In this document: positions 27,564 to 36,623 of the stretch, in pieces
Position numbering within the stretch: the stretch's first letter is position 1
Layout of the letters: each line of letters opens with the position of its first letter
Assembly: GCF_002140715.2 (NCBI RefSeq)
Contig: NZ_NGLE02000001.1
Coordinates: forward strand, 1,518,501 to 1,582,500
DNA: 64,000 nucleotides
DNA from: Enterococcus sp. 4G2_DIV0659
GTDB taxonomy: Bacteria; Bacillota; Bacilli; Lactobacillales; Enterococcaceae
Direction: 5' to 3'
The notes under the pieces: generated by a model
The model's input: the letters and a program-made list of their open reading frames with translations, nothing else
The model's database searches: none
What the model was told of the DNA's origin: nothing
Position numbers and translations under genes: made by a program

Positions 27564-28754
27564 ATGGCAATTAAAAAAATGAATAATGGAAAATATAAAG
27601 TAAATGTCTACATGGGTGCTGGTTTCTCTCGATTTGTTGCCTATGCCGATTCAAAAGAAGAAGCTATGATTCTTGAACAAGAAGCGAAACTCCAAAAACT
27701 AAAGGGAGAATTCAAGAAAAAGAAAGGCGATTACACCTTTAAAGAAGTTTATGAAATGTGGTGGAAAAAGAAGTATATTATTACTAAACACCATGAACAA
27801 AGTACATTAGATCGAACGAAAAGTGTTTTTCGTCTTCACATTCTCCCTTATTTAGGAGATAAAAAAATAAAGCATGTGTCATTTGATATTCTAGAAAATC
27901 TTCAAATTTTATGGGCATTTGGTGACGAAGAAAAGAAGATTAAACCTTATGCAAATTTCAAGGTTTGTGTATCTTATACAAAGCAAGTAATGAAATATGC
28001 TTTACTAAAAGGCTATATCGCTACTAACCCTTATGAATTACTGGAAATGCCTGTAAATGAAGCACTCAAACGAAAAAAGGAACAGAAACGGCGAAAGAAA
28101 TATTATTCAATTGAAACGGTTCAAGAATCTTTAGAATTAATGAAAAAAGAACATGGCTTTCAAAACTATACCCTCTTAGCTTTAACTTATTATTTAGGTG
28201 CAACAAAAGGTGAAATTTATCCCCTCGTTTGGGCTGATATTGACTTTCAAAAACAATTAATCTCTTTATCACATAAGTTAGTTAAGAACAAAGAAACTGG
28301 CATATATGAGCGTGTAGAAGGAATGAAAAATGGCTACCGCTTTCGAGATGTTCCAATCAATGATACCATTGTAAATTTATTAAAAGAATGGAAGCAAAAA
28401 CAAGAAATTGAATTGAAACAACTAGGAATTAAACAAACAGCTCAACAGTTTCTATTTACCTATGTGAATCAAAAAGGCGACGTCAACCAACCACTTCATA
28501 CCGATTGGTTGAACAATAAGTTAAACCAACTAGAGAAAAAATATGGACTTCCTCATATCATCCCTCATGGTTTAAGACACACCTTTGTTTCAGATTTACT
28601 CAATCAAGGAATAGACGGTTTAATTATTAAATCTCTTGTCGGTCATGCAGAAACTTCCAACATGATTCGAGACGTTTACGGGCATACAAATGACCAAACA
28701 AAAATTGACACAATTAAACGTTTAGAAGAATATAGACAAGCAAAACAAGAGTAA
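27564..28754 (+). CDS. int: Tyrosine-type site-specific integrase with a catalytic Arg substitution
   Basis: 396 residues. An N-terminal arm-binding type domain (about 1-55) is followed by a SAM-like core-binding domain (about 60-165) and a catalytic domain (about 175-385). HGLRH (335-339), H361 (VGHAETS) and the nucleophile Y372 are all present. At the first catalytic Arg, where relatives read GARKGE, this protein reads GATKGE: Thr 214, codon ACA, one base away from AGA. That residue is normally essential for cleavage. The gene lies about 100 bp from the rpsI attachment site and points at it, so it fits the integrase that made the insertion. Confidence 0.9.
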   Translation: MAIKKMNNGKYKVNVYMGAGFSRFVAYADSKEEAMILEQEAKLQKLKGEFKKKKGDYTFKEVYEMWWKKKYIITKHHEQSTLDRTKSVFRLHILPYLGDKKIKHVSFDILENLQILWAFGDEEKKIKPYANFKVCVSYTKQVMKYALLKGYIATNPYELLEMPVNEALKRKKEQKRRKKYYSIETVQESLELMKKEHGFQNYTLLALTYYLGATKGEIYPLVWADIDFQKQLISLSHKLVKNKETGIYERVEGMKNGYRFRDVPINDTIVNLLKEWKQKQEIELKQLGIKQTAQQFLFTYVNQKGDVNQPLHTDWLNNKLNQLEKKYGLPHIIPHGLRHTFVSDLLNQGIDGLIIKSLVGHAETSNMIRDVYGHTNDQTKIDTIKRLEEYRQAKQE

Positions 28755-28808
28755 TTAGTTACGAGGTACGTAAAAGTCGTAACCAAACTCGTAACCAAAT
28801 CAAAAAAA

Positions 28809-28835
28809 GACACCTTCCAAAAACTGGAAAGTGTC
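28809..28835. terminator. Bidirectional terminator between integrase and rpsI
   Basis: GACACCTTCCA pairs with TGGAAAGTGTC, with A- and T-rich flanks. It is nearly identical to the hairpin at 19720-19741, so the element appears to carry its own substitute rpsI terminator. Confidence 0.75.
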
Positions 28836-28859
28836 TTGAAATCCTTGATATAACAAAGA

Positions 28860-28909
28860 TTAACGTTTTGAGAACTGTGAAGCTTTACGGGCTTTCTTAA
28901 GACCTGGTT
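28860..28909. repeat. Right attachment-site repeat within the rpsI 3' end
   Basis: A 50-bp match to 19779-19828 that includes the rpsI stop codon and last codons. It keeps the reading frame of rpsI intact. Confidence 0.88.
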
Positions 28910-29252
28910 TTTTACGTTCTACCATACGGGCATCACGAGTAAGAAGACCAGCGCGTTTTAAAGCTCCGCGGAAATCAGGATCTACTTCTAACAATGCACG
29001 TGCGATTCCGTGACGGATTGCACCTGATTGACCAGAGTAGCCTCCACCGTTAACGTTTACCATTACATCATAAGCGCCTTTAGTTTCAGTTACACCAAAT
29101 GGTTGGTTGATAACTTCACGCAAGTCAGCGTGTGGAATATATTCTTCAACGTCTTTTTTATTTACAGTAATTTTACCAGTACCTGGTACTAAACGTACGC
29201 GGGCAACAGATTTTTTACGACGGCCAGTGCCGCTATATTGTACTTGAGCCAA
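28860..29252 (-). CDS. rpsI: 30S ribosomal protein S9
   Basis: 130 residues, the normal length. [14 protein letters not shown] at the start, then [19 protein letters not shown] and the basic C-terminal tail ending [12 protein letters not shown], which reaches the ribosomal P-site, are characteristic. The gene lies 13 bp downstream of rplM in the usual L13-S9 operon. Its last 16 or so codons serve as the attachment site of the element, and the full tail has been preserved, as expected for an essential gene. Confidence 0.98.
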   Translation of the reverse strand: MAQVQYSGTGRRKKSVARVRLVPGTGKITVNKKDVEEYIPHADLREVINQPFGVTETKGAYDVMVNVNGGGYSGQSGAIRHGIARALLEVDPDFRGALKRAGLLTRDARMVERKKPGLKKARKASQFSKR

Positions 29253-29265
29253 TGAATTTCCCTCC

Positions 29266-29709
29266 TTAAATTAGGTTAGTGATATCTAATACTTCTGGTT
29301 GTTGTGCAGCATGTGGATGTTCAGCTCCACCGTATACATTTAACTTAGTAAGTTGTTTACGACCTAAAGTGTTTTTAGGAAGCATACCTTTTACAGAAGT
29401 TTCAATTAAACGACGAGAGTTTTTATCGCGTAATTCACCAGCAGTAACAGATTTCAATCCACCTGGGTATTGACTGTGACGGTAGTAAATTTTGTCAGTT
29501 GCTTTATTACCTGTTAATTTAACTTTGTCTGCATTGATTACGATTACGAAATCTCCAGTATCCACATGAGGTGTGAATGTTGGTTTATTTTTTCCACGTA
29601 AGATAGAAGCGACTACAGTTGAAAGACGACCCATAGGAACGTCTGTTGCATCTACTACATACCATTTACGTTCTGTTTCGCCAGCTTTGGCCATATATGT
29701 TGTACGCAC
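29266..29709 (-). CDS. rplM: 50S ribosomal protein L13
   Basis: 147 residues from GTG 29709 ([15 protein letters not shown] follows), with GGAGG eight bases upstream; a longer frame to 29901 covers the leader and is not used. [32 protein letters not shown] and [12 protein letters not shown] are family hallmarks. L13 is an early assembly protein of the large subunit. It is co-transcribed with rpsI from a strong promoter about 90 bp upstream. Confidence 0.97.
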   Translation of the reverse strand: MRTTYMAKAGETERKWYVVDATDVPMGRLSTVVASILRGKNKPTFTPHVDTGDFVIVINADKVKLTGNKATDKIYYRHSQYPGGLKSVTAGELRDKNSRRLIETSVKGMLPKNTLGRKQLTKLNVYGGAEHPHAAQQPEVLDITNLI

Positions 29710-29794
29710 GTTTTTTTCCTCCAATTTTCTATTCGATGTTTGACATACACTTGAGTTTCCGGGGCTCATTGTGGGGCAAACAATACCATTTAAC

Positions 29795-29823
29795 ATAATA
29801 CCCTCTATCGCTAGTAAAGTCAA
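29795..29823 (-). promoter_or_regulatory. Promoter of rplM-rpsI with short structured leader
   Basis: TTGACT (29823-29818), 17-bp spacer, TATTAT (29800-29795) on the minus strand. The leader of about 80 nt contains GTTTGCCCC and GCCCCGGAAAC segments and could hold an L13-type autoregulatory element. I cannot confirm the fold. Confidence 0.7.
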
Positions 29824-29979
29824 TGAATTTCTGTGTTTTTCCCCTTTTTTTCTTTCACTCTCTGACCATTCTAAAAAATAATTTTTATTTAAAAAATGCA
29901 TCAGTCAAAATTATGCGTAATGTATACTACGCCAACCGCCTCCTTTCGGACTGTATATTTTATCCTTTTTAATCGAAAT

Positions 29980-29997
29980 AATGCATAATTATTTATA
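29980..29997. promoter_or_regulatory. ARG-box-like site upstream of argG
   Basis: AATGCATAATTATTTATA resembles the imperfect 18-bp ArgR operator (TG-AT-rich core-AT-CA type). A second similar stretch, TATGCGTAATGTATAC, lies at 29912-29927. It immediately precedes the argG promoter. Confidence 0.45.
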
Positions 29998-30004
29998 AAA
30001 AGTG

Positions 30005-30033
30005 TTGATTTTTGTATTTTCAAGTGCTATGAT
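30005..30033 (+). promoter_or_regulatory. Promoter of argGH
   Basis: TTGATT (30005-30010), 17-bp spacer, TATGAT (30028-30033), 45 bp before the argG start. Confidence 0.7.
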
Positions 30034-30078
30034 GAGAACAATCAAAAAAGATAAATTAGAAAATAAGGAGTGTTTTGG

Positions 30079-31284
30079 ATGAAAGAAAAAGTTGTGTTAG
30101 CCTATTCTGGCGGATTAGATACCTCTGTTGCAGTTAAGTGGTTAGTCGATGAAGGATATGATGTAATTGCTTGCTGCTTAGATGTTGGTGAAAAAAAAGA
30201 CTTAGACTTCATCAAAAATAAAGCACTCGAAGTCGGTGCTTCCGCTTCTTACACTGTTGATGCAAAGGAAGAATTTGCTCATGAATTTGCTTTAATAGCG
30301 TTACAAGGACACACCTTTTACGAGCAATCTTACCCATTAGTCTCTGCCCTATCCCGCCCTCTAATTGCTAAAAAATTAGTAGAGTTAGCACATGAAACAG
30401 GTGCCACCACCATTGCCCACGGTTGTACAGGAAAAGGGAATGACCAAGTACGTTTTGAAGTAGCAATCAACGCCCTTGCACCCGAGCTCAATGTGATTGC
30501 ACCTGTTCGTGAATGGAAATGGTCACGGGAAGAAGAGATCAATTATGCTAAAGAAAAAGGCGTTCCCGTACCTGCCGATTTGGATAATCCGTATTCTGTT
30601 GATCAAAATCTTTGGGGACGTGCCAATGAATGCGGTATTCTAGAAGATCCTTGGGCAACACCACCAGAAGGAGCTTACGAGCTAACCGCTAGTTTAGAAA
30701 ATACGCCCAATGAAGCAGACATTATCGAATTAACGTTTATCGAAGGTGTACCTACTGCGATTAACGGTCAAGAAATGTTGTTGTCTGACCTGATCCTCTA
30801 CTTAAATGATTTAGCTGGCAAACACGGCATCGGCCGAATCGATCATGTTGAAAACCGTTTAGTCGGAATCAAATCTCGTGAAGTGTATGAATGTCCGGCA
30901 GCTATTACCTTGATGACCGCCCATAAAGAGTTAGAGGATTTGACCTTTGTCCGTGAAGTTGCTCATTTCAAACCACTTATTGAAAATCAACTTTCCCAAC
31001 TGATTTATGATGGACTATGGTTCAATCCACTAACTGATGCCTTGATTACTTTTTTAAAGTCTACGCAAAAATATGTAAATGGCGTCGTGCGTGTAAAATT
31101 ATTTAAAGGTCATGCAATTGTCGAAGGACGTAAATCTGACAATAGTTTATATAATGAAAACCTAGCTACTTACACATCTGCCGATACTTTCGATCAAGAT
31201 GCTGCTGTCGGCTTCATTAAGCTTTGGGGGTTACCAACAAAAGTCCATGCAGAAGTTCAAGCTTCACTTACTAAAGATAATTAG
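30079..31284 (+). CDS. argG: Argininosuccinate synthase
   Basis: 401 residues from ATG 30079, with AAGGAG eight bases upstream; the TTG at 30070 overlaps that site. [17 protein letters not shown] is the ATP-pyrophosphatase P-loop, and [14 protein letters not shown] and [13 protein letters not shown] complete the signature. It condenses citrulline and aspartate with ATP to argininosuccinate. argH follows after 51 bp, so the two form the final steps of arginine synthesis (citrulline to arginine). No carbamoyltransferase gene is in the window, so citrulline must come from elsewhere. ARG-box-like sites lie upstream. Confidence 0.97.
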   Translation: MKEKVVLAYSGGLDTSVAVKWLVDEGYDVIACCLDVGEKKDLDFIKNKALEVGASASYTVDAKEEFAHEFALIALQGHTFYEQSYPLVSALSRPLIAKKLVELAHETGATTIAHGCTGKGNDQVRFEVAINALAPELNVIAPVREWKWSREEEINYAKEKGVPVPADLDNPYSVDQNLWGRANECGILEDPWATPPEGAYELTASLENTPNEADIIELTFIEGVPTAINGQEMLLSDLILYLNDLAGKHGIGRIDHVENRLVGIKSREVYECPAAITLMTAHKELEDLTFVREVAHFKPLIENQLSQLIYDGLWFNPLTDALITFLKSTQKYVNGVVRVKLFKGHAIVEGRKSDNSLYNENLATYTSADTFDQDAAVGFIKLWGLPTKVHAEVQASLTKDN

Positions 31285-31335
31285 TGATTAGTAGCGTTCA
31301 ATAATGAATAATCATACACAAAAGAGGGATGCGTA

Positions 31336-32730
31336 ATGGAAAAATTATGGGGTGGACGTTTTGAAGGAAAGAGTGAAACCTGGATTGATGCCTTTGGCGC
31401 TTCTATTTCTTTCGATCAAAAATTAGCCAAACAGGATATTATAGGCAGTTTAGCACATGTAAAAATGCTAGCAAAAACTGGTATTTTAACTGAAGATGAA
31501 GCCCAACAAATAATCGCTGGACTTAAGACCATTCAGCATAAATTAGCAGCTGGAGAACTTGTATTCACTATAGAAAACGAAGACATTCATCTAAATATTG
31601 AAAAATATCTACATGAAGAAATCGGTTCTTTAGCTGGAAAATTGCATACAGGTCGTAGTAGAAATGATCAAGTAGCGACAGATATGCATCTGTACTTAAA
31701 AGAAATCGTTCAAGAAGTAAGTCAAAAACTCCATCTGTTTCGTCAAGTGTTGGTTCATAAAGCTGAGGAAAACATCGAAACAATCATGCCAGGATACACT
31801 CATTTACAACATGCACAACCCATTTCATTTGCGCATCATATGATGGCTTATTACGGGATGCTGACTCGTGATCAAGAACGTTTTTCCGAAAGTTTGAAAC
31901 GTATTGATATTTCTCCTTTAGGTTGTGCGGCTCTCGCTGGAACGACTTTTCCAATTGATCGAGCTTATTCCGCTGAATTACTAGGATTTTCTACGATTTA
32001 CGAAAATAGTTTAGATGGGGTTAGTGATCGTGATTTCATTTTGGAATTTCTTAGTAACAGCTCAATTTTAATGATGCATTTATCACGCTTTTGCGAGGAA
32101 ATCATTTTATGGTGTAGCCATGAATTTCAATTTATTGAATTAACTGACACTTTTTCTACAGGCAGCTCTATTATGCCTCAGAAAAAAAATCCAGATATGG
32201 CAGAATTAATTAGAGGAAAGTCCGGCCGCGTATACGGCAATCTATTTAGCCTTTTAACGGTTTTAAAAGGACTACCCCTAACTTATAACAAAGACTTGCA
32301 AGAAGACAAAGAAGGCATGTTTGATACGTCTCACACGATTTTGACTAGTTTAGAGATCATGGCGGGCATGGTAGAAACGATGAAATTGAATAAAGAGACG
32401 ATGGAAAAGTCCACCGAAAAAGATTTCTCAAACGCGACAGAACTTGCGGACTATCTTGCTAGTAAAGGGATACCTTTCAGGCAAGCACATGAAATTGTTG
32501 GAAAATTAGTTTTAGAATGTACAAAAAAGGGCATCTATCTCCAAGATATCTCTCTGGAAGATTACCAAGCAATTACACCTTTGATCGAATCAGACATCTA
32601 TCAAACCCTAGCATCAAAAACAGCAATCGAACGTCGACATTCTTATGGTGGAACAGGATTCGATCAAGTAAAAAAAGCGATTGAGCGTAGCAAACGGACA
32701 TTGGAAAAGGAAAAAAGGTATAAAAGATAG
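31336..32730 (+). CDS. argH: Argininosuccinate lyase
   Basis: 464 residues, the normal length. [20 protein letters not shown] opens the protein, [18 protein letters not shown] and [15 protein letters not shown] are active-site segments, and [12 protein letters not shown] is the fumarase/aspartase signature loop. It splits argininosuccinate into arginine and fumarate in the cytosol. AGAGGGA precedes ATG 31336. The last codons form the left arm of the terminator, which also serves the convergent dps gene. Confidence 0.97.
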   Translation: MEKLWGGRFEGKSETWIDAFGASISFDQKLAKQDIIGSLAHVKMLAKTGILTEDEAQQIIAGLKTIQHKLAAGELVFTIENEDIHLNIEKYLHEEIGSLAGKLHTGRSRNDQVATDMHLYLKEIVQEVSQKLHLFRQVLVHKAEENIETIMPGYTHLQHAQPISFAHHMMAYYGMLTRDQERFSESLKRIDISPLGCAALAGTTFPIDRAYSAELLGFSTIYENSLDGVSDRDFILEFLSNSSILMMHLSRFCEEIILWCSHEFQFIELTDTFSTGSSIMPQKKNPDMAELIRGKSGRVYGNLFSLLTVLKGLPLTYNKDLQEDKEGMFDTSHTILTSLEIMAGMVETMKLNKETMEKSTEKDFSNATELADYLASKGIPFRQAHEIVGKLVLECTKKGIYLQDISLEDYQAITPLIESDIYQTLASKTAIERRHSYGGTGFDQVKKAIERSKRTLEKEKRYKR

Positions 32731-32753
32731 TGCGCTATCTTCTATACCTTTTT
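32715..32753. terminator. Bidirectional terminator of argGH and dps
   Basis: AAGGTATAAAAGATAG pairs with CTATCTTCTATACCTT (one mismatch) around a 4-nt loop, followed by TTT. It overlaps the argH stop codon. Confidence 0.85.
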
Positions 32754-32755
32754 AA

Positions 32756-33244
32756 TTAACGAGTTTTCGTACGTGAATCTGCATCAATACCAGGTGCTTT
32801 ACCTAATTTTGCTTGCAACATCCAAATATTTTTCTCGATATCTGTTTTATTTGCGATAAAAATATCTTGTGTAGAATCATCGCCTTCTTCACCAGAAACC
32901 TCAATTCCTTTTTGATATAAATCTGCTAAATAGCGGTAACCTTCTACTAATTTTTCCATACGCTCAGGAATTGTGCGCTCATATGTGCCAATTTCATCTG
33001 CAATACCAGTATGATCGGCAAATTCTTGTAATGTTGAGTAAGGAGCTCCGTCTAATGTGATTAAACGTTCAGAAATAACATCTAATTGATCATTGATTTG
33101 ATCCATAAATTCGTCCATTTTTGGATGCAATGTCAAAAATTCTGGTCCACGCATATACCAATGAGTCTGGTGAATAACCACTGAAAACTGGCTTAAGTCT
33201 GCAACAAGCTGATTCAATACTTCTTTTGTTTGTTCAAATTTCAT
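32756..33244 (-). CDS. dps: Dps-family ferritin-like DNA-protection protein
   Basis: 162 residues. The ferroxidase-centre residues typical of Dps lie in VVIHQTHWYMRGPEFLTLH and the MDEFMDQINDQLDVISERLITL helix. The protein forms a 12-mer shell that oxidises and stores iron with peroxide, protecting DNA. ATG 33244 follows AGGAGGATGATGTATA. A PerR-box-like sequence lies about 100 bp upstream, which fits peroxide control. The gene is monocistronic. Confidence 0.93.
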   Translation of the reverse strand: MKFEQTKEVLNQLVADLSQFSVVIHQTHWYMRGPEFLTLHPKMDEFMDQINDQLDVISERLITLDGAPYSTLQEFADHTGIADEIGTYERTIPERMEKLVEGYRYLADLYQKGIEVSGEEGDDSTQDIFIANKTDIEKNIWMLQAKLGKAPGIDADSRTKTR

Positions 33245-33344
33245 TATACATCATCCTCCTAAATTCTTTATCTACATCTATAATTGTAGTACGAAACGAC
33301 AAAAAAGTACACTAAAATCTTTCATTTTAATAATATTTTTTATT

Positions 33345-33359
33345 TAATAATTATTATAA
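33345..33359 (-). promoter_or_regulatory. PerR-box-like sequence upstream of dps
   Basis: TTATAATAATTATTA on the minus strand matches the PerR/Fur-type consensus TTATAATNATTATAA at all but one defined position. It lies about 100 bp before dps. The region is A+T-rich, so chance is possible. Confidence 0.4.
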
Positions 33360-33368
33360 ACTGAAACA

Positions 33369-34106
33369 CTAGTTGTTGTTAAGAATCGGTTGTTTATCTA
33401 TTGAATCGATAATCTCTTTTGCCACATCGTTCATCGCTTCTTGTAATTCTTTATTCATTGTATCACTATTTTTTGCACCTGAGATAAAAGCCATGAACAA
33501 ATTGGATACTTCATCCTTTTTATCGTTCGGTACAAACCATTTGCCTTTTTCTTTCTCTAAATGCACTTTTAATGCAACTGGATCTGTTTTGACTTTAATT
33601 GTCTGTAACTGCTCTTTTAAAATAGAAAATGTTGAATCCAGTGTTTTTTGATCATCTTTGGCTAACTCTGGGTTAGCTAGCGTGTCTTTGACTAACTCTC
33701 TTGTCATTTCCTTCATCGCACTTACAAGATCTAAACCCGTAACATAATAGGTAATTTCTGCTCCATTCTTTTTTTCATCCACTTGAACAATTTTGTACGT
33801 TGTTTTATCTTTTACTTGTCGTAAAAGTTCTTTTGTTAATTCCTTAGCTTCTTTTTTTGAAACTTTTGCGCCCGCGGAAGACAAACCTTGAGCAAAACTT
33901 TCTTCAAAAATTTGGCTATTTTTATCTAATTCTTTGCCAGCTTTTTTCCCATCACGAAATTCTTTAGCAAATGTACTTTCTTCTTCTTGATAGACAAGGC
34001 GATCAACAAATAATTCTCCTGCATCTTCTGCTGAGATTCCTTTGCCTCCGCAGCTTGTCAGCAATACTATTACCAAAACCAAAGAAGTCATCCATAATTT
34101 TTTCAT
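33369..34106 (-). CDS. Lipoprotein of unknown function (DUF5105-like)
   Basis: 245 residues. The signal sequence ends in the lipobox VLLTSC. The mature part is Lys/Glu-rich and helical, with an alternating beta section (TTYKIVQVDEKKNGAEITYYV) and a C-terminal WFVPNDKKDE segment. It resembles small cell-surface lipoproteins of enterococci sometimes labelled DUF5105; that assignment is tentative. It is a single gene between dps and gntK, all on the minus strand but with separate gaps of 64-124 bp. Confidence 0.7.
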   Translation of the reverse strand: MKKLWMTSLVLVIVLLTSCGGKGISAEDAGELFVDRLVYQEEESTFAKEFRDGKKAGKELDKNSQIFEESFAQGLSSAGAKVSKKEAKELTKELLRQVKDKTTYKIVQVDEKKNGAEITYYVTGLDLVSAMKEMTRELVKDTLANPELAKDDQKTLDSTFSILKEQLQTIKVKTDPVALKVHLEKEKGKWFVPNDKKDEVSNLFMAFISGAKNSDTMNKELQEAMNDVAKEIIDSIDKQPILNNN

Positions 34107-34169
34107 TTCCTTTCCTCCATTCTCTTACTTACTAGTAAAACAAGTCCGCAGATATTTGTCAAAAAAACT

Positions 34170-35699
34170 TTAGCCTAAATCTGCTCTTAACTTTGCTAGT
34201 TGATGATAGCTGGCACACATTTGTTGTTGTGTTACTACGAATAATGGATACATTTGCTGATATACTCGATGGTTTTTGTTATTGGGCTTTATTATCTCAT
34301 AAACCTTCACTTGTTTACATGCAGCCTCTAGGTCAGCCATCTCTCCTAAACTCTGCCAACCTAACAAGACCGCTCCTAACGCCGACGCTTCAATACTTTG
34401 TGTCAGAGAAAGATTGTAGCCCAAAACGTCGGCCATCACTTTTTTAAACACCTCTGAATCAGCAAAGCCGCCTGTCGCTCGAATTTCATTTATCGGTCCA
34501 CCTAGGTCTTCCAATTCTGTCAAAATACGTTTTAAATTTAAACAAATCCCTTCAATTACAGCTCGCATCATGAGTTTGTTATCATGGGTTCGTTTTAAAC
34601 CAACAAAGCTACCTGTTGCTTTTGCATCCCATAATGGTGCACGTTCTCCTAATAAATAAGGATGAAATAGCAATCCTTTAGCTCCTACTGGCGTTTCGTC
34701 TACAAGTTTCATTACTTCGTCATAAGGATTTTTCCCAGACATACGAGCTACATCTTGAACTTCTTTTAATAATGTTTCACACGCCCAATCAAAAATGCCT
34801 GCACCATTACTAGTAGCTCCGCCAATCACCCAATGTTTTTCATCTAAAACACAACAAAAGGTCTCTGCTTGCGGATGTGTACTCGGTTTTTCGACAATAT
34901 ATCGTAACGCACCGCTTGTTCCAACAGTTAATGTAGCAGTTCCCTTCGCTAGAGCCCCTAAACCTAAATTAGATAGCGGACCATCCGCACCGCCTAAGAC
35001 AAAGATCGTTTTTGCTGACAAACCTAACACTTCTATCCATTCATTTTTTAATCCAATCAATTGATGTGTCGGCTTCACCAATTTAGGCAATTGCTCTGCG
35101 TTAATCCCCATCTCAGATAGCGCTTGTTGATCCCAAGTAAGATCATGAATATTTAAAAATCCTGTACCTGAAGCTGTACTAATATCTGTAATATATTGAT
35201 CAAATAACTGATAAAAAACATACTCTTTCATACCAATAAACATCACTGCTTGATTATATATAGCAGGTAATTCTTCTTTTATCCAACGAATTTTATGAAA
35301 AGGCGTCATTGGATGCATAGGCAAACCTGTATTTTGATACAGCGTTTGCCCCACAGCAGTATCTTTTAATTCTTCTGCATATTTTTCCGCTCGATTGTCT
35401 GCCCATGTAATGACTTGCGTTAACGGTTGATTTTTTTTATCCATTACAATCAGCCCATGCATCGCTGTAGAAAATGATACCAATGAAACTTCAAGCGGAT
35501 GCACCTCAAAGACAACTTGTTTGATGCATGTAAGAACTGCTTGGAAAATTTGATTCACCTCTTGTTCTGCCATACCTTCTGTCTCTTGAATAAGTGGATA
35601 GCGAACATAGGCTGATGTTCGGACTGTTCCATCTTGATTAAAAGCTACTGCTTTTGTTTGAGTCGTTCCCATATCTACACCGATTGCTATTTTCTCCAT
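34170..35699 (-). CDS. gntK: Gluconokinase (FGGY carbohydrate kinase)
   Basis: 509 residues. The N-terminal IGVDMGTTQTKAVAF is the FGGY phosphate-binding motif, followed by WADNRAEKYAEEL, LGGADGPLSNLGLGA and the C-terminal signature GGFADSEVFKKVMADVLG. FGGY gluconokinases phosphorylate gluconate at the expense of ATP. No gluconate transporter or 6-phosphogluconate dehydrogenase gene is next to it, so related sugars (for example xylulose) are not excluded. ATG 35699 starts the gene. Confidence 0.85.
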   Translation of the reverse strand: MEKIAIGVDMGTTQTKAVAFNQDGTVRTSAYVRYPLIQETEGMAEQEVNQIFQAVLTCIKQVVFEVHPLEVSLVSFSTAMHGLIVMDKKNQPLTQVITWADNRAEKYAEELKDTAVGQTLYQNTGLPMHPMTPFHKIRWIKEELPAIYNQAVMFIGMKEYVFYQLFDQYITDISTASGTGFLNIHDLTWDQQALSEMGINAEQLPKLVKPTHQLIGLKNEWIEVLGLSAKTIFVLGGADGPLSNLGLGALAKGTATLTVGTSGALRYIVEKPSTHPQAETFCCVLDEKHWVIGGATSNGAGIFDWACETLLKEVQDVARMSGKNPYDEVMKLVDETPVGAKGLLFHPYLLGERAPLWDAKATGSFVGLKRTHDNKLMMRAVIEGICLNLKRILTELEDLGGPINEIRATGGFADSEVFKKVMADVLGYNLSLTQSIEASALGAVLLGWQSLGEMADLEAACKQVKVYEIIKPNNKNHRVYQQMYPLFVVTQQQMCASYHQLAKLRADLG

Positions 35700-35800
35700 T
35701 TTATCGCCTCATTTCTCACTTTCATTATTCCTAATAAAAAAAGAATTGTCTAGTGAAAAAAAAGTAAGTTGCGTATTTATGTAATGAAGGGAGTTTTTTT

Positions 35801-36487
35801 ATGTTGTTTATTCATTTTCTCATTGGATGTGTCATCGGTTCATTTCTTTGTTTAGTCGCAGAACGTGTGCCTGCTGGGAAATCCATTTTATTTCCTGCTT
35901 CTCATTGTTCTTATTGCCAGACACCACTAAAATCATTTGAACTAATCCCAATTCTGTCTATTTTATTTGTACGCTTTAGATGTCGCTATTGTCAGCAGAA
36001 ATTATCAATCGTGTATTTTTTAAGCGAACTGCTTTGCGGTCTTCTTTGTTTACTAGTGACTTTCATAAATATTCAGCCGTTATACTTTCTATTGTTTTTA
36101 TTTACAGCTATTCTGCTTTCTTTGACAGATATTTTTTATTTAATAGTGGAACCAGTCATTTTTTATCCTTCAGCTATTTTATTAAGTATCATTCATATGT
36201 ATTTAGCCTTACCACTTGATTTTTTGACAAGTCTAATTCTATTCGTTAGTCTACATCTATTAAATTATGTTCTTCCTCATTCCATAGGTGGAGGAGATAT
36301 TATTTTACTGACTTTCTGGGGAGCACTTTTGGGTGGGCAGTCTTTGATTCTTTTATTGTTTGTTGCTAGCAGTAGTGGCTTGATTTTCATTGTTCTTTAT
36401 CGATTACTCCTACACCAAAAACAAACTCAGCTACCGTTTGTCCCTTTTTTAAGTCTCGGTTTATTTATTGTATTTCTATACAAATAA
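35801..36487 (+). CDS. comC: Type IV prepilin peptidase (A24 family, ComC-like)
   Basis: 228 residues, with several hydrophobic segments. The N-terminal methylase-type part carries two CxxC pairs (HCSYCQ, RCRYCQ) that bind zinc. The catalytic aspartates lie in SLTDIFYLI and in the GxGD loop SIGGGDIILL. Family members cleave the leader of pilin-like subunits of the competence pseudopilus on the inner membrane face. It is a single gene divergent from gntK. The gene symbol reflects family membership. Confidence 0.85.
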   Translation: MLFIHFLIGCVIGSFLCLVAERVPAGKSILFPASHCSYCQTPLKSFELIPILSILFVRFRCRYCQQKLSIVYFLSELLCGLLCLLVTFINIQPLYFLLFLFTAILLSLTDIFYLIVEPVIFYPSAILLSIIHMYLALPLDFLTSLILFVSLHLLNYVLPHSIGGGDIILLTFWGALLGGQSLILLLFVASSSGLIFIVLYRLLLHQKQTQLPFVPFLSLGLFIVFLYK

Positions 36488-36497
36488 TTAATAACGT

Positions 36498-36618
36498 GGT
36501 TGGGTCATAACTCTAAGAGTCATATCTCAGCCATCTCAAATCCAGTAAAAGTTTGGAGTAAAAACGCCTAACTCCTTCTTCTTTCTCGAAGTTAGGTGCT
36601 TTTGTTCCAGCCTCTCCA
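36498..36618 (-). repeat. GAGGCTG-type intergenic repeat with terminator hairpins (copy A)
   Basis: On the minus strand it runs from GAGGCTGGAACAAAAGC, through GGAGTTAGGC, to GGCTGAGATATGACTC and its partner GAGTTATGAC. It shares this skeleton with 50216-50319. The inner hairpin CCTAACT/AGTTAGG is followed by T-rich DNA and could end the prepilin peptidase and msrA transcripts. Confidence 0.6.
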
Positions 36619-36623
36619 TTTAT

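Larger units (their letters stand above)
19779..28909. mobile_element. Integrated mobilisable or ICE-derived element inserted at the 3' end of rpsI
   Basis: The element lies between two 50-bp direct repeats of the last codons of rpsI, with the integrase gene next to the right repeat and pointing at it. From left to right it holds an AlbA_2/ATPase/wHTH gene, a 78-bp tandem array, an XRE regulator, a small gene, a second XRE regulator divergent from an early operon of two small genes, a hairpin-rich origin-like region, an HUH replication initiator, an excisionase-like gene and the integrase. No conjugation or capsid genes are present, so it resembles a small IME-type or cryptic satellite element. 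The integrase Arg loss suggests it may now be fixed. Confidence 0.85.

Noticed and set aside
29710..29901. N-terminal extension of L13
   Set aside because: The in-frame extension covers the promoter and leader; GTG 29709 has a good ribosome site and matches the family start.
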